DNA from: Mycolicibacterium agri
GTDB lineage: Bacteria; Actinomycetota; Actinomycetes; Mycobacteriales; Mycobacteriaceae
Direction: 5' to 3'
Assembly: GCF_002553505.1 (NCBI RefSeq)
Contig: NZ_PDCP01000019.1
Location: 36,364 to 100,363 of the forward strand
Length of the DNA: 64,000 nt
Under the pieces are notes generated by a model that had not been told where the DNA came from, did not search any database, and saw only the letters and a list, made by a program, of their open reading frames with translations. Position 1 is the stretch's first letter. Each line of letters opens with the position of its first letter. A program made the position numbers and the translations under genes. This document shows positions 24,129 to 32,706 of this stretch, one piece after another.

Positions 24129-25007
24129 TCACTGGTTCACAGCGCTTGGTCGAACCGGCTTGAACCGGATGCGAGCGCCGGGAACCGCCTGCGCAGCGCG
24201 GTCCACGCCGCTGCGCGGCACGACGCCGATGACGGGATATCCCCCGGTCACCGGGGCGTCGGGCATGAACAGCGTCGGTCTGCCGTTGGTCGGCACCTGC
24301 AGGGCGCCGACCACGACGCCCTCGCTGGCGAGTTCGCCGGGCCGTCGGCGCGCCAGCGGCGGACCGTCCAGCCGGATCCCCACCCGATCGGCATCCGGGC
24401 TCACGGTGAATCGCGCAGTGGCCAGGCATTCGATGGCCTCGTCGGCGAACCAGTCGTCGCGCGGACCGAGCAGCAACGGCAGTTCGAGTAAGGAATTCAT
24501 CGACGCTGCCACAGGCGCGCAATCGACGGGCGGCCAGTCCGCGCACCGGTCGCCGATCTTCAAGACGTCGCCGGCGCGCAACGGCGGCGTGCCGATGTGG
24601 GCCATGGTGTCCCATGACGCCGACCCGAGCACGCGGTCGCCCTCGATGCCGCCACGGACCGCGATGTAGGTGCGCAAGCCGTCGCTCGCAGCGCCGAGAG
24701 CCATCGTCTCGCCTGCGAATACGGTGAACGCACTGTTGATCGCCTGCTCGCGGCCACCGCAGCGGATCGTCACCGGAGCACCGGTGACCGCAACGAGAAC
24801 GGTTGTGTCAAACCGGATTTCGATACGGCCGAAAACGGTTTCGATGCATGCGGCTCCGGGCTGGTTGCCGACAAGGCGGTTCGCCAGGTCGTATGAGGTG
24901 CGGTCGGCGGCACCCGAACGGCCCACCCCTAGATGCGCGAGGCCGCGCCGGCCGCGGTCTTGCAATAGCGCAAGTACGCCGACCGATTCGATCGTCAGTG
25001 AGGTCAT
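24129..25007 (-). CDS. pxpC: 5-oxoprolinase subunit PxpC (biotin-dependent-carboxyltransferase-like)
   Basis: Third subunit of the prokaryotic ATP-dependent 5-oxoprolinase, 292 aa, KipA/allophanate hydrolase C2 fold. It contains QDRGRRGLAHLGVGRSGAAD at residues 15-34 and AVRGGIEG near 117, both hallmarks of this family, and a C-terminal PVTGGYPVIGVV. It acts with PxpA and PxpB to open 5-oxoproline to glutamate in the cytoplasm. The ATG at 25007 lies four bases after the pxpB stop. The gap to the next minus-strand gene is about 100 bases, so the downstream operon may have its own promoter. Confidence 0.85.
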   Translation of the reverse strand: MTSLTIESVGVLALLQDRGRRGLAHLGVGRSGAADRTSYDLANRLVGNQPGAACIETVFGRIEIRFDTTVLVAVTGAPVTIRCGGREQAINSAFTVFAGETMALGAASDGLRTYIAVRGGIEGDRVLGSASWDTMAHIGTPPLRAGDVLKIGDRCADWPPVDCAPVAASMNSLLELPLLLGPRDDWFADEAIECLATARFTVSPDADRVGIRLDGPPLARRRPGELASEGVVVGALQVPTNGRPTLFMPDAPVTGGYPVIGVVPRSGVDRAAQAVPGARIRFKPVRPSAVNQ

Positions 25008-25011
25008 CAGG

Positions 25012-25647
25012 TCATCGGTCCACGGCGCGGAACTGCACCACCGCTCCTGGCCGCAACACCGCAGGCGGGTCGACGGCCGAATCCCACAGCACCGCGTCGG
25101 TGTGCCCGAGCAACTGCCATCCGCCGGGCGAGACGCGCGGGTAGATCGACGAGAATTCGCCGGCCAAGGCGACGGATCCCGCGGGCACCCTGATCCGCGC
25201 CTCGTCGCGCCGCGGCACCCGCAGTCGGGGGTCGCCACCGATCAGATAGGAGAAGCCGGGGGCGAAGCCGCAGAACGCCACCCGCCATTCGGTGCTGGTG
25301 TGTGCGGCCACCACCTGGTCCACGGTCAGGCCGGTGAAGCGCGCGATGTCGGCGAGATCTTCACCGTCGTAGCGCACATCGATCACGTGCCGTTCGTGTG
25401 CGGCCGATCCACCGGCAGCCGGCTCAATGTCGGCAATGGCCGCGCGCACCGTGCCGGCGTCAGCGATGTCGGGATCCAGTTGCACCAGAAGGGTTTCCAG
25501 TCCCGGAACGACATCGCAGACGCCTGGCAGGTCGGCTGCGCGCACCGCGTCGGCCCATCGATGGACGAGGTCGTTGTCACCGACGTCGAGAAGCCACGCC
25601 GCGTCACCGCAGGGTCGTATGACGGGTGGGGAGGCGGCGCGCGTCAC
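25012..25647 (-). CDS. pxpB: 5-oxoprolinase subunit PxpB (KipI-like)
   Basis: Second 5-oxoprolinase subunit, 211 aa, allophanate hydrolase C1/KipI fold. The family core is seen in CGFAPGFSYL near residue 144, followed by VPRRDEARIRVPAGSVALAG and SPGGWQLLG. The N-terminal part (RPCGDAAWLLDVGD) also matches. The GTG at 25647 overlaps the pxpA stop by four bases. It works as a complex with PxpC. Confidence 0.88.
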   Translation of the reverse strand: MTRAASPPVIRPCGDAAWLLDVGDNDLVHRWADAVRAADLPGVCDVVPGLETLLVQLDPDIADAGTVRAAIADIEPAAGGSAAHERHVIDVRYDGEDLADIARFTGLTVDQVVAAHTSTEWRVAFCGFAPGFSYLIGGDPRLRVPRRDEARIRVPAGSVALAGEFSSIYPRVSPGGWQLLGHTDAVLWDSAVDPPAVLRPGAVVQFRAVDR

Positions 25648-26405
25648 CGGATGGGAACGACCTCGATTCCCGCGCCTTCCAGCGCCGCGCGCGTCTTACG
25701 GGCGAACTCGACGGCGCCGGGGGTGTCGCAGTGCACCAGCAGCGCCTCGGCGGTCACGGACACTTCGCTTCCGTCGACGGCGGTGAGATGGCCTTCTTTG
25801 ACCATCTGCACGGCCCGCGCGGCCGCCTGGTCGGGATCGGTAAGCAGCGCGTTCGGCTCGGACCGCGGCTGCAGCAGCCCTTCCGGTGTGTAGGCGCGGT
25901 CGACGAAGGCTTCGGCGATCAGTCGCAGGCCCGCTTCCTCGCCCAGACGCCACAATTCGGTTCCGACCGGGCAGAGCAACGGGATGTCCTTGTTGAATTC
26001 GAGGGTGGCGTCGACGATCGCCTGGGCATGCTCGGTGTTCTTGGTGGCGACGTTCCACAGCGCGCCGTGGGCGCGGATGAAATCGACCTTGCCGCCGGCG
26101 ATTCGGGCGAAGACCTCCAACGCGCCCATCTGGTAGAGCAGGTCGTCGCGCAGTTCTGCCCCCGGGACCGCGATGTATCTGCGCCCGAAGCCGTGCAGAT
26201 CGCGGTAGCTGACCTGGGCGCCGATGGCGACGTTGTTTTTGACCGAGATCGCGCAGGTGCGGCGCATGATGCCGGGGTCACCGCCGTGGAAGCCGCAGGC
26301 GATGTTCGCGGCCGTGACGATCTCGAGCAATGCGTCATCGTCACCCAAGCTCCACCGACCCAGTCCCTCGCCGATGTCGGTTGTCAACGCCACCTGTGCC
26401 GTCAC
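25644..26405 (-). CDS. pxpA: 5-oxoprolinase subunit PxpA (LamB/YcsF family)
   Basis: First subunit of 5-oxoprolinase, 253 aa. It has TDIGEGLGRW at the N-terminus, NIACGFHGGDPGIMRRT near residue 35, GAQVSYRDLHGFGRR near 58 and a C-terminal HCDTPGAVEFARKTR. The usual family start reads DLNEGFG; here it is DIGEGLG, a mild variation. GTG 26405 has AGGAGGAC a few bases upstream. It is led by a LysR gene on the same strand 102 bases before it. Confidence 0.88.
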   Translation of the reverse strand: MTAQVALTTDIGEGLGRWSLGDDDALLEIVTAANIACGFHGGDPGIMRRTCAISVKNNVAIGAQVSYRDLHGFGRRYIAVPGAELRDDLLYQMGALEVFARIAGGKVDFIRAHGALWNVATKNTEHAQAIVDATLEFNKDIPLLCPVGTELWRLGEEAGLRLIAEAFVDRAYTPEGLLQPRSEPNALLTDPDQAAARAVQMVKEGHLTAVDGSEVSVTAEALLVHCDTPGAVEFARKTRAALEGAGIEVVPIR

Positions 26406-26507
26406 GCGTCCTCCTGCCTCGTACGTCGCAATGGCACAAGTATCGCGGGCGCGGGCGCCGCAGAACAGCGCCGGTCACTGCATGGCATTAGTCACTGAAA
26501 CTGCCGA

Positions 26508-27389
26508 TTAGGCGAAGTGGCCGCGCAGGGCATCCCGCACTGCCCGCACCGAAGGGTCGCCGACTCTGGCGCGTCGGGCGAGGGAGACCAGGGTTCGTGA
26601 GTATCCCGTCTCGAGCCGCCGCAGCGCCGGCGTCTCGCGTTGCGGCGGCAGCACCAATCTCGGCAGGACGCTGGCCGCGGCGCCGTGGCGGACCAGGAGC
26701 AGAAGCAGGTCGAGGTCGTAGGACTCGTATTGCACGGTCGGGCTGAACCCGAGTCCGCGGCAGTGTTGCACCGCCCACGCGCGGGAAGCGGCGCCGACGG
26801 GTTCGAGCGCCCAGGGCAGACCGCCACCGTCCTTGAGAAGGTCGCGGCCCTCCACCAGCGATGTCGCTGCGATGATCTCGAGCGGGTCTTCGCCGAGGAC
26901 TTCGCGGTCGATGCGGCGGGGCTGTTCGGTGTCGGTGCCGGGATACTCCTCGCTGACCACCAGGTCGAATTCGCCGCTCAGCAGCGCGGGCACCGCGACT
27001 TCGGGTTCGGATTCGACCAGTTCGATGCGCAGCCCCTGGTACCGCTGCTGGCATTCGAGCAGCACCGGGACGAACGTGCGGGCGGCGCTGCCGAAGGCCG
27101 CCACCCGGCAGGTGCCGCTCGGCGGTTCCTCGCCGGAGCGCAGCTCTGCCTGGGCGGATTCGAGCGCCGCCAGGATGTCTGCCCCGCGGTCGGCCAGCCG
27201 GCGTCCGGCGTCGGTCAGCCGCACGCCGCGGCCCACCCGCTCGAGCAGCACCGCACCGGCTTCGCGTTCGAGCAGGGCCAGCTGCTGGGAGATCCCGGAC
27301 GGGCTCATGTGCAGGGCATCGGCGACCGCGGCGATGGTGCCTCGATGGCTGAGCTCGACGAGAAACCGCAGTCGGCGTACATCCAGCAC
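26508..27389 (-). CDS. LysR-family regulator
   Basis: LysR-type transcription factor, 293 aa: a helix-turn-helix in residues 1-60 (RLRFLVELSHRGTIAAVADA, SPSGISQQLALLEREAGA) and an effector-binding domain after about residue 90. It lies between pxpABC (same strand, 102 bases downstream) and the divergent ammonia-lyase gene, so it could control either or both. A short dyad CACT-TC-AGTG at 27408-27417 lies just outside its start, with flanking AGTA and TACT. The effector may be an amino acid or 5-oxoproline, by context only. Confidence 0.85.
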   Translation of the reverse strand: MLDVRRLRFLVELSHRGTIAAVADALHMSPSGISQQLALLEREAGAVLLERVGRGVRLTDAGRRLADRGADILAALESAQAELRSGEEPPSGTCRVAAFGSAARTFVPVLLECQQRYQGLRIELVESEPEVAVPALLSGEFDLVVSEEYPGTDTEQPRRIDREVLGEDPLEIIAATSLVEGRDLLKDGGGLPWALEPVGAASRAWAVQHCRGLGFSPTVQYESYDLDLLLLLVRHGAAASVLPRLVLPPQRETPALRRLETGYSRTLVSLARRARVGDPSVRAVRDALRGHFA

Positions 27390-27497
27390 GAGACGAGTCT
27401 AGTAAAACACTTCAGTGCTACTGCCGGATCGACGGCAGCAATCGGTGATGTTGCGGCGTCCCGCCGCTGCCTAGGGTTCCGAGGCAGGAGGTGCGCA

Positions 27498-28550
27498 GTG
27501 CTGACGACCGAACCGTTTCTGCCCAACCCGAGTTGGAGTGCCGGACGACCCGCCGAGCCGCGCGAGACCAAGGAGGTGCGCCGGTTCCACGAGAGCCTGT
27601 CGGACTACGCCGTCACGCCGCTCGTCCCGCTGCCCTCGGTCGCCGCGGAGCTGGGCTTGGGTTCGGTCGTGGTCAAGGACGAGTCGCTGCGGCTCGGGCT
27701 GCCCGCGTTCAAGATGCTCGGCGCCTCGTGGGCGGTGCACCGCGCGCTCGGCGATGGCTCCCGCGACGGGCGCCGGCTCGTCACCGCCACTGACGGCAAC
27801 CATGGCCGGGCCGTCGCGCGCATGGCTGCCTTAATGAACCTTCCCGCGACAATCGTTGTGCCCAACGGTGTTTCCGAACGAGCCGTCGAACTGATCCGTG
27901 ATGAAGGCGCCGATGTGCGGGTGCTCGATGTCCCCTACGACGAGGCGGTTCGGCACGCGGCGGCGCTCGCCGAGGCCGATCCCAACGCGTTGCTTGTGCA
28001 GGACACGTCCTGGCCCGGGTACGAGGACGTGCCGCGGTGGATCGTCGACGGCTACGCGACCCTGTTCGACGAGGCGGCCGACCAGGCCCCGGGACTCGGG
28101 GTGGGGATCGACCTCATCGTGGTGCCCGCCGGTGTCGGCTCACTCGCCCATGCCGCCGTGCTGTTCGGCCGCTCGCAGCCCGACTGCCGGATCGTCGCCG
28201 TGGAACCGCAAGTGGCCGACTGCATTCGGGCCAGCCTGGCCGCCGGCGGGCCGACCACCGTGCCGACCGGGGAGACGAGTATGGCCGGGTTGAACTGCGG
28301 CACGCCGTCGTATCTGGCGTGGCCCGACCTGGCGCGGGGATTGGCGGGTGCGGTGGTGGTCGACGATGCGGCCGCCGCGGACGCGAGCGCCGAGTTGTCG
28401 GCCGCAGGCGTCGACAGCGGTCCGTGCGGCGCGGCGAGTCTGGCCGCGTTGCGGGTGCTCGCCGTCGAGCCGGCCCGCTCTCGGCTCGGGTTGCGGGATG
28501 ACTCGTCGGTGATGCTGCTCAACACCGAGGGCTCCACCGCGTCCGGGTGA
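27498..28550 (+). CDS. Diaminopropionate ammonia-lyase-type PLP enzyme
   Basis: Fold-type II PLP enzyme of 350 aa. The PLP lysine is in LGLPAFKMLGASWAV near residue 77, the phosphate/asparagine loop is TDGNHGRAVAR near 101, and PAGVGSLAHAAV lies near 215. The lysine context and the FHESLSDYAVTPLVPLP start point to the DpaL family, which splits 2,3-diaminopropionate (and some serine-type substrates) to pyruvate and ammonia. It is shorter than the approximately 400-aa enterobacterial enzyme. GTG 27498 is supported by AGGAGG six to eight bases upstream. Divergent from the LysR gene. Confidence 0.75.
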   Translation: MLTTEPFLPNPSWSAGRPAEPRETKEVRRFHESLSDYAVTPLVPLPSVAAELGLGSVVVKDESLRLGLPAFKMLGASWAVHRALGDGSRDGRRLVTATDGNHGRAVARMAALMNLPATIVVPNGVSERAVELIRDEGADVRVLDVPYDEAVRHAAALAEADPNALLVQDTSWPGYEDVPRWIVDGYATLFDEAADQAPGLGVGIDLIVVPAGVGSLAHAAVLFGRSQPDCRIVAVEPQVADCIRASLAAGGPTTVPTGETSMAGLNCGTPSYLAWPDLARGLAGAVVVDDAAAADASAELSAAGVDSGPCGAASLAALRVLAVEPARSRLGLRDDSSVMLLNTEGSTASG

Positions 28551-28580
28551 GTGTCTGGGTGAGCCTACGGGTGTGCTGGC

Positions 28581-29282
28581 TCAGGACAACGACCGGATGA
28601 CGTGTGGCAGGTCGGTCAGCGTTACGGTCGGTGTCCGCTCATTGGCTGGTCCGACGTACACGGCGGCCATCCCGATCGCGCGCGGGCCTTCGATATCGGC
28701 CTGCCAGTTGTCGCCGACGAAGACGGCGTCGGTGGCCGCGACGCCGCATTGGCGCAGGGCCGTCTCGAAGATCTTCGGGTGCGGTTTGCGCCAGCCGATA
28801 GTCACCGAGGTGATCACCGTCTCGATCGCGTTGTGCAGACCGAACTTTCGGAGCAGTCGCGGAACAAGCTCAGGGTGATGGGTATTGCTGACGACGGCGA
28901 GCCGGTGGTCTGTCGTCAAGTCCTCGACGCAGTCGTGCGCACCGGCCGCGATGGCGACCTTTTCGGTCCACGCGTCGATGTAGTCGGCGATCAGCGTTTC
29001 AATCGCACCCGCTGGCAGTGACGGCGCACCTATGGTGTGCCAATACTGTTGTGCTACTTCGTGCATGGAGAACTCGCGTCCTGTTTCGGCGGCGGCGTCG
29101 TCGAGCTGGCCCCAGGCGCGTCGCCACTGCTCGTCGACCGCCTCAGCGCTGATCGTCAATCCCGCCATCCTGGCGAATGCCAGCGGTGCGTTGTAGGTGG
29201 GGTGAATCGACGGGTCGTAATCGACGAGTGTGCCGAAGAAGTCGAAGAAGACCTGCGAGGGCAATGTCGTTCCTGCCGTCAC
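28581..29282 (-). CDS. HAD-superfamily (HAD-IA) hydrolase
   Basis: Probable phosphatase or dehalogenase-like hydrolase of 233 aa. The catalytic motif I reads FFDFFGTLVDY near residue 11, where the usual DxDGT/DxFGT is DFFGT; motif II is VVSNTHHPEL near 128, and motifs III and IV are WRKPHPKIFE near 160 and VFVGDNWQADIEG near 182. All residues expected for phosphoryl transfer are present. GTG 29282 overlaps the stop of the zinc-ribbon gene (GTGA). It converges with the ammonia-lyase gene. Substrate unknown. Confidence 0.8.
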   Translation of the reverse strand: MTAGTTLPSQVFFDFFGTLVDYDPSIHPTYNAPLAFARMAGLTISAEAVDEQWRRAWGQLDDAAAETGREFSMHEVAQQYWHTIGAPSLPAGAIETLIADYIDAWTEKVAIAAGAHDCVEDLTTDHRLAVVSNTHHPELVPRLLRKFGLHNAIETVITSVTIGWRKPHPKIFETALRQCGVAATDAVFVGDNWQADIEGPRAIGMAAVYVGPANERTPTVTLTDLPHVIRSLS

Positions 29283-29485
29283 ACGTAACTGGTGGCGCCG
29301 CAGATGCCGCAGACCTCGAACTCCTTGCGGCCCCAGCGTGCGACGGGGATGAAGAAGAGGCTGACTTGCTTGAATTCGCGCATGCGGGTCCATTGCGTCG
29401 TGTTGTGACAGCGCGGGCAGGTCCGGACGTTCCCGGGGCCGAGCATCTTCTGCTTGATGCCGTAGCCGAAGATAAAGAGCAACAC
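29279..29485 (-). CDS. Small zinc-ribbon protein
   Basis: Protein of about 68 aa with two cysteine pairs, CPRCHN and CGICG, that should bind one zinc ion. It starts with a hydrophobic stretch (MLLFIFGYGIKQKMLG) and has FKQVSLFFIPVARWG between the pairs. Such one-zinc ribbons are widespread in actinobacteria, with no defined role. GTG 29485 is chosen because GAGGTGA lies about six bases upstream; the frame is open up to GTG 29512. It overlaps the HAD gene by four bases. Confidence 0.65.
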   Translation of the reverse strand: MLLFIFGYGIKQKMLGPGNVRTCPRCHNTTQWTRMREFKQVSLFFIPVARWGRKEFEVCGICGATSYV

Positions 29486-29567
29486 GATTTCACCTCGGTC
29501 GATTGTCAGCACCCTACAATCACGGGCGTTTACCCGCGGCGGTCGAGGTCAAACCGCCGCCAGGACG

Positions 29568-29634
29568 TCAGAAGCTGACCACCGTCCTGACGCCTTCCCC
29601 ACGCGCCATCAGGTCGAAGCCCTTGTTGGGCCAA
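29568..29634 (-). pseudogene. C-terminal relic of a class III-type alcohol dehydrogenase
   Basis: On the minus strand the sequence reads NKGFDLMARGEGVRTVVSF and then a stop at 29568-29570. This matches the last helix and strand of class III/zinc alcohol dehydrogenases, whose C-termini read like INEGFDLL-GKSIRTV. Immediately upstream the frame stays open but no longer resembles a dehydrogenase. I therefore see a 3' remnant of about 19 codons left by a deletion or rearrangement. No start or ribosome binding site belongs to it. Confidence 0.6.
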
Positions 29635-29690
29635 CGTAACAGTTCAGCCGGTAACGGCCATCCACCCCGGTGGTCGATAACGGCCCCTTC

Positions 29691-29750
29691 GCCGAACGTG
29701 AACGTACGGCGAATAATCGCGCCGAAATTCGCAGAGGCTGCACGTTCGGC
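29691..29750. repeat. Inverted repeat, 10-bp perfect arms
   Basis: GCCGAACGTG at 29691-29700 and CACGTTCGGC at 29741-29750 are exact reverse complements around 40 bases. The interior is rich in short CG-containing motifs (GTACGGCGAAT, GCGCCGAAAT). It lies in the non-coding gap between the dehydrogenase relic and the phnA-like gene. It resembles the small intergenic repeats seen at 3' gene ends in environmental mycobacteria, from general memory only. Confidence 0.5.
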
Positions 29751-29796
29751 GTTCGTCTATGAGCCGACTCGCGGTTCGTCTATGGGCGGGCTCGTG
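29751..29796. repeat. Two tandem 23-bp direct repeats
   Basis: The unit starting GTTCGTCTATG at 29751 is repeated at 29774, with 19 of 23 bases identical. It abuts the inverted repeat 29691-29750 and runs into the last codons of the phnA-like gene on the minus strand. It may be part of the same repeat element. Confidence 0.5.
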
Positions 29797-31236
29797 TCGA
29801 GCCGTCGCCGCGTTCGACCCGCGCCCGATCGACCCGCTGAGCGACCGAGACTTCGGTTTGGCTCACCAGCGTGGTAGCGACCCAGAACGCGTCGTAGTTG
29901 TGTACGTATGCAGGTTGTCCGTACGGTTCGTCCAATGGTTCGGGGCGGGGCAGCCGGCGGTTGACGATGAAGGGGATCTGCAGTTCACCCAGGGCACCGT
30001 GCGAACGCAGCGGCGCGTCGAGTCCGCTGAGGTCATGCCATTCGGCATATCGGCCGAGAGCTGTTGCGGCGTCAGCGATCACGATCACATCGCCGATACG
30101 GTCCGCGGGCAGGCTGTAGAGATCGACCGCCTCTTGACGGGTGTGCGCTGCTTCGACGCCCTCGAGCCGGCTCAGTCCGGCGATCACCGATTCACGATCG
30201 GCATTCGCGGGCAGGTGAATGCTGGCGAACGAGCCGAGCGCACCGTGGTGCACCGTGTAGGGATCGGTGATCGGCAGAATCACCCGGATGTCGTCGGCGC
30301 CCTCAACACCTTTCGTGGTGCCGTCGAGGCCGAGGATGCGGCGCACCTCGTCTTCGACATAGATCACGTTCGGCCGACCGGACGCGTCGGTCTTGGCGCT
30401 CATTCCGTGGTCGGCGGTCAGGACGACGATCGCGCCCAGCTCGTCGAGCTCTGCCACATACGAGTCGATCATTCCGTAGAACGCGTTGGCGGTCTCGCTA
30501 CCGGGTGCATGTTTGTGCTGGATGTAGTCGGTCAGCGACAGATACATCAAGTCGACGGCACGCGACCGCAGGGTCGCGACACCGGCCGCGAGCACGAATT
30601 CGCTGAGATCGGCCGAGTAGACGCTCGGCAGCGGGCGACCCACCAGCTCCAACACATCGTCAATCCCGTTGTCCTGCAGGGTTGCTTGGTCGGCCTTCTC
30701 CGCGGAGAAGCAAATCCCCTTCCGGCTGGGTTCGACAAATTCGCCGTCATTGCGCTGACCGGGCCCCGCTTCGACGAGTCCCGCGCCGAGGAGGCGACGC
30801 AGCTTGTCCTTCGCCGTCACCACGGCGCGACGTGCAACCCGGCCTCGTTGGCCACGGCGAAGATCGTCGGCGCCCGGAGGAAGTGCTTGTCGTTCATCAG
30901 CACTTCCTCGCCCCGCTCGGTGTCGAAGATGTAATTGCCGCTGATGCCGTGCACGACCGGCGGCCGCCCCGTCGCAATCGACAGATTGTTCGGATTGGTC
31001 AGCGCCGGCATGGCACAGTGAGCAGGCCACGAACTGCTGTTTTCGCCGTCCAGCAGCTTGCTCAACCATGGCATCCGTCCGGCCCGCATGGCCTCGGAGT
31101 GATAGTCCGGTTCACTGCCGTCAATGCAGATGACAACCACTGGGGCGGCCGGCATGGTGTAGGTCCGGTCGTTGACGGTGAATGAGGTTGATCCCACGCT
31201 GCGCTCCTGCTGCATTTCCGAAGTGAAGGTTCCCAC
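29780..31236 (-). pseudogene. Phosphonoacetate hydrolase (phnA-like), frameshifted
   Basis: Alkaline-phosphatase-superfamily hydrolase of the phosphonoacetate hydrolase type, split over two frames. The first 140 codons (31236-30817) carry ICIDGSEPDYHSEAM and the nucleophile region PALTNPNNLSIATGRPP. The rest (from about 30826 to 29780) resumes with VVTAKDKLRRLLGAGL and holds the metal ligands in SLTDYIQHKHAPG, LTADHGMSAK and TVHHGALG. The join is near 30824-30832: one frame ends HVAPW-stop, the other reads AVVTAKDK. All active-site parts exist, so either a recent one-base mutation or a sequence error is likely. Start GTG 31236 or ATG 31215. An MFS transporter is divergent from it. Confidence 0.75.
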
Positions 31237-31386
31237 ATAGATAGTGCGCGCGCTGTCGGGAACACTGAACCCGTGTTCTCGTTATGGGAGGTATAGCCGA
31301 GCTCATCCAGACCCATAGCCGTGCCATGTGCGGCGGTCGCGTACTTTTGACTGGGGGGTTTACTTGCTACTCAACATGATTGAGAG

Positions 31387-32616
31387 ATGACCGCGCGGAG
31401 TGACAACGACCGGCTCGCCGCCGACCGCGGCGTAGGGTCACGTTGGGTGCTGGTCACACTGTGCGTCACCGAAATCACCAGTTGGGGCGTCCTGTATTAC
31501 GCGTTCAGCGTCCTGTCCGGGCAGATCTGCGCCGACACGGGCTGGTCGCCGCCCGCAGTGACAGGGGCGTTCTCAGCCGGATTGGTCATCTCCGCGCTCG
31601 CCGGCATCGCGGTCGGGCGCTGGTTGGATCGGTACGGCCCCCGCTGGATCATGACGGCCGGCTCGGTGCTCGGCGCGTTGTCGGTGGTCGCCGTCGCGCT
31701 CGCCCCCAACTTCGGGTGGTTCGTGGCTGCCTGGATTGCCGCCGGGTTCGCGATGAGCGCGGCGCTGTATCCGCCGGCATTCGCCGCGCTCACGCGCTAC
31801 TTCGCACCCAACGCCGTACCCGCCTTGACCGCGTTGACATTGGCAGCCGGGCTATCCAGTACTGTCTTCGCGCCGCTCACCGCCGCCTTGGACTCCCACT
31901 TGGGCTGGCGTGACACCTTTCTCGTCCTCGCCGGTGTTCTCGCCGTGGTGACCATCCCGGCACACTTCTTCGGGCTGCGTCGGCCGTGGCCACGGATCGA
32001 GCACCACCACCATGCGGTGGAGCATCCCACCCGAACCGCGCGCAGCCTGCCGTTCATCGCATTGACAGCCTCGTTCGCCCTCACCGCGCTGGCGTCGTAC
32101 GCGGTGATCGTGAATCTCGTGCCGCTTATGACACAGCGCGGAGTCAGCACCGGCGCCGCAGCGGTGACGCTCGGATTGGGTGGCGCAGCGCAGGTATTGG
32201 GACGCTTCGGATATCAGACGATGGTCAGGCGGATCGGTGTCGTGCCGCGCAGTGTGATCGTGATGGCAGCGGTCGCCGTGACCACCACCCTGCTGGGCGT
32301 CGTCACCTCGCTCGCCGCGCTCGTCGCGGTTGTCTTCGCCGCCGGTATGGCCCGCGGCGTCATGACCCTGCTGCAGGCCACGGCAGTGACCGAGCGTTGG
32401 GGGACAACACACTACGGCCGGCTAAGCGGCATTCTGGCCGCCCCCGTCATGGTCGCCACCGCTGTCGGTCCCTTCGTCGGTGCCGCGCTGGCCAGTCTGT
32501 TGGACGGGTATGCCGCCATGTTCATCGCGCTCGGCGCTGTGGCGACCGCCGCGGCGGCGATGGCGACGGCCACCAGAGCCCGTGCCCTTTCCACCGCTGC
32601 TCAGAGCGCTCATTGA
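31387..32616 (+). CDS. MFS transporter
   Basis: Major facilitator of 409 aa with twelve predicted transmembrane helices. The loop 2-3 motif reads VGRWLDRYGPRWIM near residue 77, and a histidine-rich cytoplasmic loop (EHHHHAVEH) separates the two halves near 200. The pattern is closest to monocarboxylate/oxalate-formate-type MFS proteins. It is divergent from the phnA-like gene across 150 bases, so it may import its substrate, but this is only context. The TetR gene follows, with its own operator in between. Confidence 0.78.
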   Translation: MTARSDNDRLAADRGVGSRWVLVTLCVTEITSWGVLYYAFSVLSGQICADTGWSPPAVTGAFSAGLVISALAGIAVGRWLDRYGPRWIMTAGSVLGALSVVAVALAPNFGWFVAAWIAAGFAMSAALYPPAFAALTRYFAPNAVPALTALTLAAGLSSTVFAPLTAALDSHLGWRDTFLVLAGVLAVVTIPAHFFGLRRPWPRIEHHHHAVEHPTRTARSLPFIALTASFALTALASYAVIVNLVPLMTQRGVSTGAAAVTLGLGGAAQVLGRFGYQTMVRRIGVVPRSVIVMAAVAVTTTLLGVVTSLAALVAVVFAAGMARGVMTLLQATAVTERWGTTHYGRLSGILAAPVMVATAVGPFVGAALASLLDGYAAMFIALGAVATAAAAMATATRARALSTAAQSAH

Positions 32617-32672
32617 GCCCTGTTCCGCGGGTTGATCGACGACCACCCCGCCCCATGTGCGCAGTCGGATTT

Positions 32673-32702
32673 GTCAGCCTACCTACTAGAAGGTAGGCTG
32701 AC
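32673..32702. promoter_or_regulatory. Perfect 30-bp palindromic operator before a TetR gene
   Basis: Arms GTCAGCCTACCT (32673-32684) and AGGTAGGCTGAC (32691-32702) are exact reverse complements around ACTAGA. The element ends four bases before the ATG at 32707, so bound protein would block transcription or translation of the regulator. Length and perfection are typical of TetR-family operators. Confidence 0.8.
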
Positions 32703-32706
32703 GGCC

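Noticed and set aside
29503..29877. Plus-strand open frame of about 124 codons
   Set aside because: It runs antisense to the dehydrogenase relic and the phnA 3' end and looks non-coding.
30820..30832. Programmed frameshift in the phnA-like gene
   Set aside because: No slippery heptamer or downstream structure was noticed, and this family is not known for recoding; mutation or error is simpler.
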